Origin: Pachypanchax playfairii
Lineage: Eukaryota; Chordata; Actinopteri; Cyprinodontiformes; Aplocheilidae
Length of the DNA: 64,000 nt
Reading direction: 5' to 3'
Assembly: GCA_006937955.1 (NCBI GenBank)
Contig: SSNP01000035.1
Location: 2,161,137 to 2,225,136 of the forward strand
Part shown: positions 49,561 to 61,860 of the stretch, in pieces
How positions within the stretch are numbered: position 1 is the first letter of the stretch
Layout of the letters: each line of letters starts with the position of its first letter
Program-made: the position numbers and the translations under genes
The notes under the pieces: generated by a model
Told to the model about the DNA's origin: nothing
Seen by the model: only the letters and a program-made list of their open reading frames with translations
Databases searched by the model: none

Positions 49561-50039
49561 ATGTTCATTGTATTGGAGATTTGAATTTGTTGTGTATGTG
49601 CACACAGTGTATGTGAGTGTATGTGTGTGTTTTGTAATTTGAGCTCCAGGTTAGGACAGGACTACTGCACAGTTCATCCAGGCAGAAAAAGCAAGACATG
49701 GAAGCCTCCGGGTGGACAGAGAGAGGAGGAGGGAGGTGGCAGGACAGCTGAAAGAGTAAAAAGTGGAAAGGTTGGAGAGAGAAATGGACAAAGAGTACCA
49801 AGGCTCTTTTTAACTCAGTCTCCATGGAAGAAAGATGTCAGTCTGTGTCAGTTCGCTCCACTAACCAGCCTGTGGCAGGAGAAACAGATCTCTCCCCCTC
49901 CTTCTCACACGTTCTTGCGTTTCTTGCTCCCACACCATCCCTCCGTACTTTCTTCTCTCATATCTTTTGGTGATAGCTTTTCTGCCTCAGTTGAGAGAAG
50001 CAGAAACACTCCACAGCTCAGGGGAAAACAGGAAGACTA

Positions 50040-50225
50040 ACTTAGAGACCAAGCAGTGAACCCATCATCTCTAAAAAGCAGGCGAGGCGTAGTGCAGGTC
50101 TTCTCCTGATCATACTACGGGTGATTGAGGACGGGCCGCTCCAAATGGGCAGACTAAAGGCCCGAAGGCAGGGGCATGCTGCCGGCTCTGCTTCAGCATT
50201 TCCCTCAGTGTTGTAAGGAGGGCAG
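50040..50225. promoter_or_regulatory. Candidate conserved non-coding block
   Basis: A repeat-free, CpG-containing patch with CTACGGGTGATTGAGGACGG and GGCCGCTCCAAATGGGCAG. The minus frame across it (50042-50230) has no domain and no clear splice sites. Confidence 0.2.
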
Positions 50226-50981
50226 CTCACAGCTCTTCAAACACAGACGGGATCAAATCTTCAAATCCCCTGGAAATGTCAGCCACGTTTGAGGAAATGT
50301 CAGCAGAGCTGGGAACACACGCAAACACACATCGACCAGAGCAAGCATGCATACAGGCAGTCGTGCTCAGCAACCATGAAAGGAAGGTATTGGGATATAA
50401 GGCAGCCATTCCCTCTGGGTAAAATCAGTCTCATTGTTTTCAGAAAGCTCAAGGGAGAGTCTTTGTTTGCTGCTGCAGGTGTTTATTCACGTGTTGAACT
50501 CTCTGGTATTTTCTCTAAAATACACTTTTTTCTGTGTTATTCACAAGCATCATATAGTAACTCAACAGTGAATAAGTTGGTATGTCCTGAAGTAAAACAC
50601 ACATGTACAACAACAACAACAAAACAAAATTTCAGTTAAGCTTCTGAGTCATTAATTTATCTGGAAGCTGAGTCATGAGAGATCATGTTGTCACAACTCA
50701 AAACGCGACAAGATGCTCAACAAACTATAAGAATTAACAATAACATGAAATGTCTCAATGGATAATAAAATAAAATTGATAAACGGAAAAATAATTGTTT
50801 CAATCTGACAAGCCACATTTAAAAAAACAATAGCACAAAAATTTAGGACATTTTTCCAGTATTTTCACATTTTTTAAATTATTACCTTTATTTTAGCATA
50901 CAAACACAATTAAAAAAATTATATCTGTTTTGGTTTCTGAATGTTTTTATTTCATTTGTAAAATACCTCAGTAAAAAAAAA

Positions 50982-50996
50982 ATATATATATATAAT

Positions 50997-51037
<41 letters not shown>
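50982..51037. repeat. (TA)n-rich microsatellite
   Basis: TATA runs broken by AA/AT interruptions. Confidence 0.95.
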
Positions 51038-51040
<3 letters not shown>

Positions 51041-52440
51041 TAACATTTCTGTTGTAAGAAACAATGATATGTGATAATATAGTAAATCAAAACTCCATAA
51101 AAGTTGATTTTTAAGTGATCTCATCTGCAGCCGGTGACATCGTGCTGTGCTTTATTGATTTCCTCTCACACCTGCTGACTAACTTATCGACAGCCTCAAA
51201 TGTATTTCCTGTCTGGCCTGTCAGCGTGTTTATGGATGGCCCTGCCCCCTGGTGACATAAACACACACACAGTTCTGGCTGCAATTTGGTCCACATGTTT
51301 ACAGGAAGTACCCACAAGTTGATTTTCCCATTATAATACCAATACACACACACAGGCAGCCTCTTCTTATTGATGTATTGCTTTATCGTGTCTTCTTTCT
51401 GAATGAATCTGCTGAACTTTATGCAGTGCAGGACTAATGTATTGATAGATAATGTTTTTATAAGCTTTTGGTCAGAAAATCATCCGTGAGAGAGAAAAGA
51501 AATTGTCAAAAACTGAGTGGGATTTTTGTGTGATGCACAAATCGACTTCCCCATCGCTCCTTCTGTGTCACTCAGAAGAGCTGTAAAGTTCAGAGCAGGG
51601 TTTCTGTAAGCAAGATGGTGTCAACTCAATTTAAATCCACCGGCAGCTGATAGATGGGTTAAGAGAACCTGTGACTGTTTTGAAAAACAGCCCAGATAGA
51701 AACTTTCTCTCAAACAGACTCCATGTGCAAGCCTGCAGGCCCTCATAGTGATTGTCTGCAAGTTCCACTCAAAACCTGCATCCAGTAACTAATGTCTTGT
51801 GATCTTTTGAGGGCACACGGTTCTCCAAACTGCTGTTTGATTTCTGCTGGCAGCCTCTCTACATACTGCAACATGGTCCATTACCAGCTTCTTCCTCACT
51901 GCTGAGACGAAATAATCCTGAACTGCGGAATTAACCTCAATTAGTACTACCTCTAAAGATCATTCTCATTTCACCTCATGACTCCAGCTCTGCATGTTAA
52001 ATGTCCCTGTTCTATTCCTGGTTTTAGTCAGACTGGGTAAATGTGTATTCTAAACTTCAGCATGGTTCTCTCGGTGTTAACAAACTGTTGATGAACTGAC
52101 ACTATTTCTATTTTATTGATATAAACGTTTGTCCAACTTGGTGGAAAATGTGTTTAAAATACTTCAAATATGGACATAAAAACTAATAACAAAGCTATTC
52201 ACTTTGGTTTTATGCTAAATTTGGTTTTGCATTTAATTTGCATGGAAGCACGCTAAATCAGTAGTGATCCAGGCAAAAGTGCAGCAACACTTTTAGAATG
52301 AAACAGAAAAGCAAGAGAGATGAACTGTGTTGAATTTTTTTAATTTAATTTTATGGTGAATTTTAATTTTATTGATTAAGGACATCTTAAAGGTTATTAT
52401 CTGAATCAAACCAGTCAGTCAGCCATCATATGTAATAACT

Positions 52441-52762
52441 CATTCCTGTTCAGGGTCACGGGGAGCTGGTGCCTATCTCCAGGAGACATTGAACGAGAGG
52501 CGGGGGTTACACCTGGACAGGTCACCAGTCCATTACAAGTAACATGGAAACAAACAACCAATCACACTCACATCTAGGAACAATTTAGAGCTGCCAGTTA
52601 ACCTCAAGCATATTTTTAATCAATGTGAAGAGGCTGGAGTCCTGGAGAAACCCACACATGCACATGGAGAACATACTCCATGCAGAAAGGTCCCAGCCCG
52701 GTTTCAAACCCAGGACTTTCTCACTGCAAGGCAACAGCACCAACTTCTCCACCTTGCAGCTC
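52441..52762 (+). repeat. Percomorph interspersed repeat (family A)
   Basis: Landmarks in order: TTCAGGGTCACGGGGAGCTG, GTGCCTATCTCCAGGAGACA, ACACCTGGACAGGTCACCAG, CAATCACACTCACATCTAGG, AACAATTTAGAG, GAAACCCACACATGCACATG, GAGAACATACTCCATGCAGA, TCAAACCCAGGAC and GCAAGGCAACAGCACC. This is the best-preserved right half in the window. Confidence 0.85.
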
Positions 52763-53124
52763 CTGAGTGACATCATTCAGTTCAAACAGACTTTATTAAT
52801 CCCTGAAGAAAACATAGATAATTAGATAAATCACGCAGGCTTACCCACAATACTTATTAAGGTATTAAACATGTTGCCATATTTACTGTACTATTATGTA
52901 ATAGTTTGAAGTATTTCACAGGCACGTTTCAACAGTTTGTAGATTTTGCTCATTAAAGTTAGTGTTGAGACAGAAAGATTGAGAACCTGTAACATGAGTT
53001 AGGAAAAAATAGTTTGCTCTCCAGCTCCATCATTATCTGTAAAAATAATGTTCAGATCTTGAAAAAACGATTATACAATATTAAGTTGCAGGTTAAATAA
53101 TGGTTGGAGGTGTTGGTGTATTCA
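52763..53124. other. AT-rich intronic DNA, no feature seen
   Basis: Nothing recognised between the two repeats. Confidence 0.5.
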
Positions 53125-53345
53125 CAGGTGTCAAACTCGCGTCCACGAGGGTCCCTATCCTGCATGTTTCAGACGTTTTTCAGCTCCAACACATCTGACT
53201 GAAATGATTTCATTCTCTCTCATTGTGTCAACGAGTTCTGCAGAAGCCTGTTAGTGACCTGCTTATCTAAAGCAGATGTGTTGACACACAGGAACATCTA
53301 AAACCTGCTGGATCGGGACCCTCGAGGACTCGAGTTTGACGCCTG
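53125..53345. mobile_element. hAT-like palindromic MITE
   Basis: Inverted ends CAGGTGTCAAACTCG at 53125 and CGAGTTTGACGCCTG ending at 53345, with similarity continuing inward (ACGAGGGTCCC against GGGACCCTCGAGG). This is the familiar fish element beginning CAGGGGTGTCAAACTC. The 8 bases on each side (TGTATTCA, TGGTTTAG) agree at only about 5 positions, so a target duplication is not proven. Confidence 0.75.
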
Positions 53346-55381
53346 TGGTTTAGAGGATACAACACTACAGTGACAGCTATGTGAATTAATTTTTAATAGT
53401 GCATTCTCAGTGTTAAAGTCTCATCTAAGACATTTCTTTAAATCTACTTAGAAATGACTGTTTGTTGATAGAATCACTTCCTAATTAGAAAATGAGCAAA
53501 TTGACATTCACACTTAGTGCAATGTAACCCTGGCAACACATATGTTGTCTTCTTCTTTGCTTTTGTTCACAGCAGGTGTCTCCACGGTTGTTCTTCTTAA
53601 AAAACTCTACACAGCTGATGTTTACTATTTCGCCAAAATGACGCTAACATATTTTTTGCATTCTTGCTGGATTTTCTAGGGGAGGAACTGTTGAGTGTTA
53701 CTCCTCTCCATCTGGCCATTATAAATAAAAATGTATGTCCCTGACATGGCAGAACTGCTAGCCCATACTAGTTTCCTTTCATTTAAACATTTTTAAAAAG
53801 AAAAGAAAAACCGCAAAGTGGCCTAAATAGTAGAAGTTAGAAAATCAGATTTGTTGCATTTTTTTTCTGTGGATTTGAAGTAATCCCTGAGCTCAGATTT
53901 GGCTATTTGTTTGCAAGTTTTTTGGTCACACAAGGAAGAAATATAGACCACAGAGACGCAGCCACATTGTAGATGAGAAAGATAGTGAAACTCAATAAAG
54001 CAAAGAAGTGATTATAATTATATTATTCCTGGTAACACATAATCGCACGAGAATCCCAATAATTTGGTGGCACAGCAATTACATAGACTATGTAGGAAAA
54101 GTGGATTGTTATTTTAAACAAAGGGTGAAGTTATCATTAAGTGAGGTCTCTTTAAATGGTTTTTAACTGCTGCAGCGGCAGCTGTCTGGGCATGAATAGA
54201 GGGCAGGTGGGCAGGTCTGAAAGAGGCAGTTGAAACTAAACAATCCCAACTTAAAAAAAATCCCCTTGACCAGTTAGTGAATTTACATACAGACCAACAG
54301 CCGAAACACTTGTGGGGTTTTTTGTGTAATAAGAACTGTTGTGTTTTTTTTTTTCCCAGTAAGTCGTAACTGCAGGAAGAAGATGCACCTTCACGCTCAT
54401 GCACACCTACATGCATGTGATCACGCTGACACACATACTGCCAGAAAAAGCATTAAGTACTCCACCCCCCCCACCCTCAACTCTGCGTGAGAACTCATTA
54501 GAAATGTGTGTGTGCGTGTGTTTTATTTTTAGCAGTGTGTGTTTAGGAGAAGTAGTGAGTCTTGTCAGTCTTCAGGGCCCTCCTCTGCTTTGTCGCACCG
54601 TGTCTGTCTCTTGCTGAGAGCCATGTATATTTCATAAGCCCAGGGTGCCTTTTTGTCTTAAGATACGCTGCACCTCCCCTGCCTGTCTCTCTGCTGTTTG
54701 TCAGCGGAGGGAGCCATCACAGACTCTTTTTTTTTAAATCCACCCTACTTCCCTTTCTCTCTTCGCTGACAGGCACCCTCTGCTTCTCCCTCTGCTTTTC
54801 ATGGTCAGCTTGTCTCCCTCTTGAAGTCATCCCTCTTTCCTCTTTCAGCGACGGAACAGAGCGGAGTAGAGCACATCCAAGTGAGGCTGGGTCTGTCAGC
54901 CAAAGCCTCTCTCTGTCTCTCTCCGTCTTTGATTCTGTATGTCTGTCTGTTTTGCAGCTCTGTCACTTCAGGGAAGGGACACCTCTTCACCCCAAGCTGC
55001 ATCCCCTTTAGTTGTTGTCTTTTTATAGCAGAAATGTGAGTGCCATGACAGTAGCTAAAAATGGTTGCAACAAGGACAAAAAAATATCCACAATTAATCG
55101 CATTACTTGCAACATCAGCTCCTTTTTATGGTTTAGAGTTTATTTTTGTGTTCAGAAAAATCTTTTTGTTTTAACAAAAAAATAACTTTAATGTTTTTTA
55201 ATCTATCACATTGTTTTCTATATACACTTGTTTCTGTACATTGAGGGCACATGTCGTTCTCCATATTCTTTCATGTATAATGTTGTTTTTCTACTACGTA
55301 TATCGCTGCAGCTTTTGCTGTAATACTAATTCTGGATTTTGAGATTTATTCTGTCTTTGTTTTTTTTTTGTTTTTTTTCAG
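53346..55381. other. Intron 3' part, no firm exon
   Basis: CT-rich from 54550 to 54960. It contains a strong acceptor-like TCTGTCTGTTTTGCAG (ending 54957), followed by an open phase-0 piece of 17 codons that stops at 55011. This could be an alternative last exon but has no further support. The T-rich tract before 55381 is the acceptor of the exon at 55382. Confidence 0.4.
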
Positions 55382-55520
55382 GCCAGTACATTAAATTTGG
55401 GTCCAACTGGAACCATTAAAGAGGTGGATTCAGGTTTAGGGCCTTTCCAACCTGCATCAGAACGCGCTCCTTCATGTCCAGTGACGTTAGAAACAGAGAC
55501 GGAACAACATCAACTTTCCA
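55382..55520 (+). CDS. Probable second coding exon of the five-module gene
   Basis: The exon is 139 bases. A T-rich tract ending TTTTTTTTCAG precedes it and CA/GTGAGT follows, both strong splice signals. Only phase 0 is open across it; the other two phases stop within 13 codons. The exon at 13770-16289 also ends in phase 0, so they can join without a break. The 46 encoded residues (start ASTLNLGPTGTIKEVDSG) are polar, Pro/Ser/Glu-rich and without cysteine pairs, like the linkers of the first exon. It ends with one base of the next codon. No further exon is identified, so the protein probably continues beyond the window. It could belong to another plus-strand gene. Confidence 0.6.
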
Positions 55521-58500
55521 GTGAGTATTTCTTTCAAATAACTTCTATTTTCCTTCCTTTTGAGTTTTTCTTGCTTTCCTCTCATCTGCTTTTCAATCTT
55601 TTTATTTTCTCTTGTTTTGAATTTGAGTGCTTTGCTTAAATTGATTCTGCACTATTACTATTTGCAGGTTTGAGCTGCCTTTTTTATTCATATTTGGAAA
55701 ACAGTAATACTAGAAGTCTAATGGAAACTTTGAAAACTGACAAAATGACCTTCTACTAATATTCATGAGGTCTCTTGAGTTTTTTGTCTTTCTTAAACAC
55801 ACTAAAGAAACAAAAACATGGCAAGACATGTGACTTACTGACCTAACAAAGATTAAAATAATATGATTCATCTGTTGTTTGCAATCAGAAACAACACACA
55901 CAACAATAACCATCATCTTTGCCCTTCCCCTTCTCGTTTCCTCTTTTAAAAGCCCGCTGTAGTTATTCTGTTATTTTCTTTCTGTCTATTTCTTCCACTG
56001 AAAAATAACCATTTAAAATGTACATCAAACTATCTCCACAAAAATATCTCAACTGAACTGCAATTTATATCTTGTTGCATCCCAAAAATCCTCCCCCATG
56101 TGTGTAACTGTGGATTAATAGTTTTAATTTGCCTGCAGTTTGCTTTGCAAATGTACTGGGTATATAATCATTTCACCGACCTTTGACTCCATTGTTAAAT
56201 AGCAACTGCACCTAATTATCATTAATCCCAACCTGTAAATATAACTATAGAAGCTATTCACGACATTTTCAGCACATATACTGTGTTTTGGTTCAGTTTT
56301 CTTATGTAAAGATCAGAGATAAAACAGTATTATATCACATCTCACACTTGATGCGAGTTTAACTTTCCTTTTAAGGATGCTTGTTCCTATTTTGTGGGTC
56401 CATGACTTGGATCTGATGCTTGCAGCAGACTCAGTTACAGTGAAATTAGCAACTGTGTGTGAGTGTTGCCCAGAGGAAGTCACCACTGCAGTGGATTGTT
56501 GGAGCTCAGTGTGTTTATATGAAAAGTGCTAGCTGTCTCCTCTCATCAGCGTTACTGGACTGCCTCTCGTCTCTTTCTCTCTCTCTCTTCCTCTTATATG
56601 TAAATATTTACTCTCATAAACACTTGAAAGTTTCCCGTCTCTCCATTGTTCATTTTTCCACTTTTCCTTTTGTCGCTCTCCCTCTTTTGCTCGCCACTCT
56701 CATGCTCAGGCCTGTTTTTCTCTTTTCTCTGAGGCTATTTCTGTTTAGCTGTGAGCCCCCCCCCCTCATCTTTTACACAAACTCATCTCAAGCTCTCTTT
56801 CCAACTGAACCCACACACGTGCACAGACACACAGAAGAGACACCCTCGCACAACCACAACGACACTTGATTAAACAGTTATAACAAAAGGGGCCACTGCA
56901 CATCTACAGACACGCACACATAACTTGAACGATCCTCCCAGTGGTCGAGTGTGGGTTTAAAATGGGGGTTTCATGAGTTATTTAAGTGATCTCCATCATG
57001 AACGTCGCGTTGCAGCTCCCACTGACATGACACGGCCCATTTCCTCCGCTCAGACTTGAAACGTGGCATGAAGAATGCTTGTGGTGTTCAAACAGAGTGG
57101 AAGAGAGGTACAGAATCAGAGACGTTTGGGTTTAAATCATTTAATTTGTGTCTAAACAGAAGTCATATACAGACTTAGTATTGTCTTGTTTCTGCTGGTC
57201 CATATCATATCAGAAATTATAAAAAAAGAAAGTAATTTTTTCATTTAACAAACACACAAATATTAAACTTACCAGGAAGTCCTTTCAGACAGGAAACAAG
57301 CTGAAACAGTTGTGACATCTGAGCTGGCGGCAGTTTGTTACATGAATCCATAAATCCATGAACACTGTGTCAGCAGTTACTCAAGTTCAGACAATAACTT
57401 CTCCCCACATCTGTGTTAATGAGAGAACACCTCCTGCTTTTCTTACTGTACACCTTATTTATAAAGTGTATAAATAAACACGAGGAGGTAAAGTGAAGAG
57501 AATTGTTACAATTTACTCTCCTTTGTTTACCTTCTCTCGTTCTTTGTTTTCTGTCCGCCTTTCGTCCATGTCATTTTGATCAATTTCAATTAGCCACATT
57601 TACATTTGCTCCATGCACATGTGTGAGTCCTGACACTAAAATTACACATGCTGATGACGTGATTGTCATGAGAGTGGGCTTTGATTGTAATAACACAGCT
57701 GGACTTGGCAGATCTGGTTGAACACTTGGCTGCCGGCCAGTTCAATATAACTGCAAATAACCACGAAGCACCTTTTAAGATGGGTGCTGGTTGAAGCTGA
57801 AAGAAAAAGATTGTTCTTAGTGGTGAAACCCTGTTTGAGATGAGTATCAGTTGTTGTTCATTTAAAGCTTGGAGAACATTCAGTTCAGTCGTGCTACAGC
57901 GAGACATGAAATGTTTGGCTGGACAATAAACAAGGACTGAAAAGGTTGTAGAAGCTGTTCTTTCTCTTGTTAGTTTGGCAAAAAGCAGAGAAGCAGGCGG
58001 AGCATAGAAACAGGTCTGACATATTAAAGGAGAGATGAGCCGAGAGGAGGAGTGAAAGAAGATAAGAAGAGGATATGTCAGTCGTGAAGGCAGCTGATTT
58101 AAGAGAGAAAGGTGAATGAGGAAGCATTAGGAAGGCCAGTGTGAGGTCCTCCTTCTTCTTTTCTTTTGTTTTTATTACCAGTAAAGGGAAGGGGGGGTTA
58201 ACATCCAGTGACAGTGACAAGCTTGCATTGGCACAGCAGATGAATGGGCTATTTTTTGTATGTGATAATGATTAAAATGCCTCTGGGAAACACGGTATAC
58301 TGAGATTCTTGGCTCTGCCACAGTTGGAATAGCATCACCTATCTGCCTTGTTTTTACCAGCAGAGCAGAGCGGGCAGTAAAATATCAGCTGTTTTCCAAA
58401 CTGATTTATAAAAAAAAAAGGTGGACTCTCAGCAAAACAATCAAAGATCACAGTGTCAAGGTTACATTGTCCTTTTTTATGATATGTTTTCTTTGCGGGA

Positions 58501-58594
58501 GTGGAAGTTCTGTATGGCTGTGTTTTCATTTATCAGTTTGAGTTATTTAGTGATGTAGTGATCTCAGGATCTTTGAGAAGCAGAGTTCTGTTCT
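55521..58594. other. Downstream intron or intergenic DNA, no firm exon
   Basis: The next exon of the gene would need a 2-base entry. A piece at 56426-56532 fits that phase and is open to a stop (TDSVTVKLATVCECC and onward), behind TGATGCTTGCAGCAG, but the pyrimidine tract is poor and 35 open codons are weak evidence. CT-rich patches and a C-run near 56757 create spurious frames. Confidence 0.4.
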
Positions 58595-58685
58595 GCACTG
58601 CGGCGCCAGTCCTGGCGGGCATGGGCGAATTAGTCAGGAGACAGTGGGTTTGGCGTTGCGCCACGGATATTAGCCTCTCACAGGG
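58595..58685. promoter_or_regulatory. Candidate conserved non-coding block
   Basis: A CpG-containing, repeat-free island in AT-rich DNA with GCGGCGCCAGTCCTGGCGGG, GGCGAATTAGTCAGG and GGCGTTGCGCCACGG. It stands out clearly from its flanks. Function is inference. Confidence 0.3.
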
Positions 58686-61600
58686 TGGGCATGGTCTTAT
58701 GCCTTGACTCAATCACTCACTGTGTTTGGATTTGTGTGTTTAACGTGTTTGTTTGTTCGCGTGTGTAAGTGTAGCTCTTGAGTTTGGATTCTCCCTCTGG
58801 TCACACTGACCTTATTGTTCAGTCACTCTTGGTTGATTTGTCCCCTCTCCAACACATTCCTCTCTCTGAAAAAACGCGACTGTTAACCCTTCTCTCTTTC
58901 TCTCACTCTCTTCTCAGTCTTTTCCCTCATTTCCATCCTTTTCGCTCAGCTTCCATCCAGATGGGTTTGATTTAGAGACTGTGGTTAAATCCAGAGCCTC
59001 AGAGTCTAAGAGAGTAGACTTAGGAAGAGACCTATAGATTCACAGCCAGCAGAGCATGTCATTACTTAGCCATAGCTCATCACCAGATACATCACCAAAC
59101 TGGAGCGCTAATAGATGTGATCTGTCGCCGTTCAGGAAGTAATAAACCTTTCATCATTTCATGTCCTTAATAATTTCCTTCCCACATTTTGCATAAATTC
59201 CAGTAAATGGTGACAGTACAAAGTATTTGAGTGTTTTTATTCTGCTGTAGATGTTTGACTGGAGCGTACAGTAAATGTTAACACTGTTTAATTTTTTATT
59301 AATCCTGAAATCACACGTTACATCAGTAGGAAGCCAACGAATATCCAACAAAGTTTTGACATCTCAACATCATCATATTATTTAGAGATTAAAAACTCAT
59401 AACCTGGTGTTCCAGATGGTTAGCTACCCCAGACCATCTGGTCACTGGTATAAAGTGTCGTGAAGAGATTCTCCATTTCAAGAAAGCCTCAACCAATTAG
59501 ATCAATGAAACGAATCTCTAAGGTCTTCCTTCAAACCAGAGGACCCACTACAGTCCCAATGACTGAAAGGATGATCAGAATATGACCTGATTGTAACAAT
59601 TATGGAAAACCTCCTTCATGCTGAAGGTTTCATGCTGCCATGAACAAAGTTTTCACCAAAACAGTGAACAGCAGTTTTGATTTCACCTTGATTTCACCTG
59701 GTTTGCTGCAGCAAACGTCACATAGACCACATCAGGCTAACACCACAGGAGCCATGTCTCTACTGGGTATATCTACCATGTTATTTAGAAATATACCAAT
59801 GATTTATAGAAATATTTTTACACACCTTTCCCTTTCAGTGGCTAAAACCTTTATTTTGTGCAGTGTTTTGTGTAAAATGCAACTTTATGTCATGTACAAC
59901 AACAACAACAACAATAACAACATTTTTTTACGTTCAGAAAACATTTTATTAAGACATTATGGCCATCTGATCTGAGGTTAATGCTCTGTGTGGAGCAGTG
60001 AGGTCACAGGATGCAGACACATTTCAGCAGTAGCTCTGAAACAGATTACCACTTAGTGAGGGAACTCTGAACTTTGACCTTTGACATCACATTCATCAGG
60101 AAGCAGGTGTTTTAGCAGGATAAGGCCTGTCTGCTTGCACAATCCTAGCTAACAGCAGGATGTGTTCATGCATTTCTGTCTTTTTTTCATTAAGCAAAAA
60201 AGCAATAAGAAAACTTTTTTAATTGTATGATCCAATTTTATTTTGTTTGATCCTCTTTTATTCTTTTTGAAAGCTCATGACTTAAATCATTCTTCATCCC
60301 CTCCAGTGTCACTGCCTCCCATTCCCTTTCTGTTCTTTTCTTCCTGCTGCTTGGTTTCTTTTCTCCTTTCTTCCCTTTAAACTGCCCTCCACTGTCAGGC
60401 GACACGGCTGAGACTAAGTGCTTTTTGCTGTCTCTCAGCAGGTGGGACTGTAATAAAGCTTGTCAGTAGGAGACATGGGTCACACTGTCACATGCTCTTT
60501 GCCTCCTCTCTTTAACTCTCTCCTCCATCTATTTCCATCACCTCATCTCCAACCACGACTCTCCTCAAAGCTTCTCTGCTTTCATTTTTACTCCTTCGGC
60601 CCCTTTCTTCCCCATTTTGTCTCACTTTTGCTCCTCGACTTGTATCTCACGTGCCCCAGTGGCTCTCTGGTTTCCTTGCCAACAGCACTTTCAGGAGCAT
60701 GGTGAATAACAGCAGCCATGGGAGACACTTGTATCTACATAACCACTGCACAAATAAACATGCACGCAGACACACAGTCAATCCATGTAAATGACTCCAG
60801 GTGAGTCTGCATTGTTTGCCCAGCTGCTCCTTCTAACACCATTTCCTGTTCCACATTAAACCAGCAGGTCACATGGAAATCAGCTTCCTTTACATGTTCC
60901 TTTTTTTTTTCTTTTTAACGCTCTGTGACCAGACCATGTTGTTGTACCTTTGAGTTTGAGCATTCTTTTTTTTTACCCTCACACATCACTGAAGGTTTAT
61001 AGTTTGCATACTGCTCACATGCAGGTTTTTAGGATGGCTGAAACACATTTTCCTTCTCCATGGTGTGAGAGAGCGTGGCTGCTGTTGCATGTTCCTACCA
61101 CAAGATGGCAATGCTGAGTCCACCACCTAGAAGAAAATCCTTTATCCAGACTCTGTTCATTCACACACACACACACCAACACACACACAGCTCTCTATTT
61201 AGTCTATGTTAGCCCTGGCTTGTGTAAGGTGACAGAGCACAGTGAATAATTTAGTTGTGGCCATGTCGGTGGCTGACAGTGAACATGGCCTCACTCCTCT
61301 GCTGATGGCCCTCAACTAGTACTTTCTGTTTCACTCACTCATCTTCTCTCTGTCATCATCTGATGGTGTCTAAAGTTTACATTTATTATCTCTAATTTAC
61401 AGTTTTTAATGCCACTTTTATATAATCATAGTTTTTAACTATTTAAAACATTGAGAAAATACCATATTATTGCTATGGGTAGCTCTTTTCTTTTACATAT
61501 ATGGGTATTTTGGATTATTTGCACTTAAACTACCAAATTGGACTCCTGTGTGTCTCTGCATTGATTGCTACCCACTGGTAGTGTATGTGTAGTCTTATGA

Positions 61601-61695
61601 TATTATAAGGATAATGTCACAATGATATAATAATGTGTCAAACAGAAATACTTTAAAATATATAAAGGATTCTTCTGATATATTCTTCTGTTATC
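58686..61695. other. Non-coding DNA, no firm exon
   Basis: A pyrimidine-rich tract ending at 58949 is followed by a frame open for 28 codons (FHPDGFDLETVVKSRAS and onward), but its entry phase differs from that required. (ACA)n lies at about 59898-59922. The hairpin at 59412-59441 is listed separately. Confidence 0.45.
59412..59441. promoter_or_regulatory. Inverted pair of E-box-type motifs
   Basis: CCAGATGGT and its exact inverse ACCATCTGG are separated by 12 bases. CAGATGG is the type of E-box bound by neurogenic bHLH factors. It could equally be a remnant of an inverted-repeat element. Confidence 0.3.
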
Positions 61696-61860
61696 ATCTG
61701 ACCCGATGCACCAGATGGTTTGTTACATGGAAACCAGTGAGAGAAGTTTTTGGAAATGGTTTGGAATAGGCCTGGCAAAAAAATGCTTGGCGTGTGATTG
61801 ATAAACCATCTGTCTATCACTGTCATGGGCTAGCTTTAGCTAATCAGATAAACAGAGTAG
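61696..61860. repeat. Probable MITE-like fish repeat with CAGATGGTTT inverted arms
   Basis: CAGATGGTTT (61712-61721) faces AAACCATCTG (61803-61812) about 80 bases apart. The inside reads TTACATGGAAACCAGTGAG and GGCCTGGCAAAAAAATGC, wording I associate with a dispersed fish element. Boundaries and class are uncertain. Confidence 0.4.

Larger units (their letters stand above)
49144..52440. other. Intronic DNA with simple repeats and two compact blocks
   Basis: Includes (TTG)n at about 49213-49237 and an AT-rich (TA)n patch at 50982-51037. The 139-codon frame at 49621-50040 is Arg/Glu/Ser-rich without a domain. Repeat-free blocks at 49455-49560 and 50040-50225 are described separately. Confidence 0.5.
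16290..55381 (+). other. Putative 39-kb intron (phase 0)
   Basis: It runs from the consensus donor GTAAGA to an acceptor behind a long T-rich tract (TTTTTTTTCAG). The exon at 55382 is open only in the phase demanded by the upstream exon. The span contains no gene I can support, only repeats and candidate regulatory blocks. Unrecognised exons inside it would shorten the intron. A link to a separate second gene remains possible. Confidence 0.5.

Noticed and set aside
49621..50040. 139-codon plus-strand frame
   Set aside because: Arg/Glu/Ser-rich low-complexity translation beginning in a TG repeat, with no domain and no splice context.
54849..54880. A 32-base micro-exon between CTCTTTCAG and GTGAGG
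   Set aside because: Read in the phase needed after the first exon it contains a TAG, and its length would shift the frame of the exon at 55382.
54958..55011. Alternative last exon (17 codons) behind a strong pyrimidine tract
   Set aside because: The phase fits, but 17 open codons are not evidence, and the surrounding CT-rich tract produces good-looking acceptors by composition alone.
56426..56532. Terminal exon in the correct phase after the exon at 55382
   Set aside because: Poor pyrimidine tract, only 35 open codons (a chance of roughly one in five), and no recognisable sequence. Kept as a remark only.
58950..59036. Exon after a long CT tract, 28 codons
   Set aside because: The entry phase differs from that left by the exon at 55382, and the frame soon stops without a good donor.
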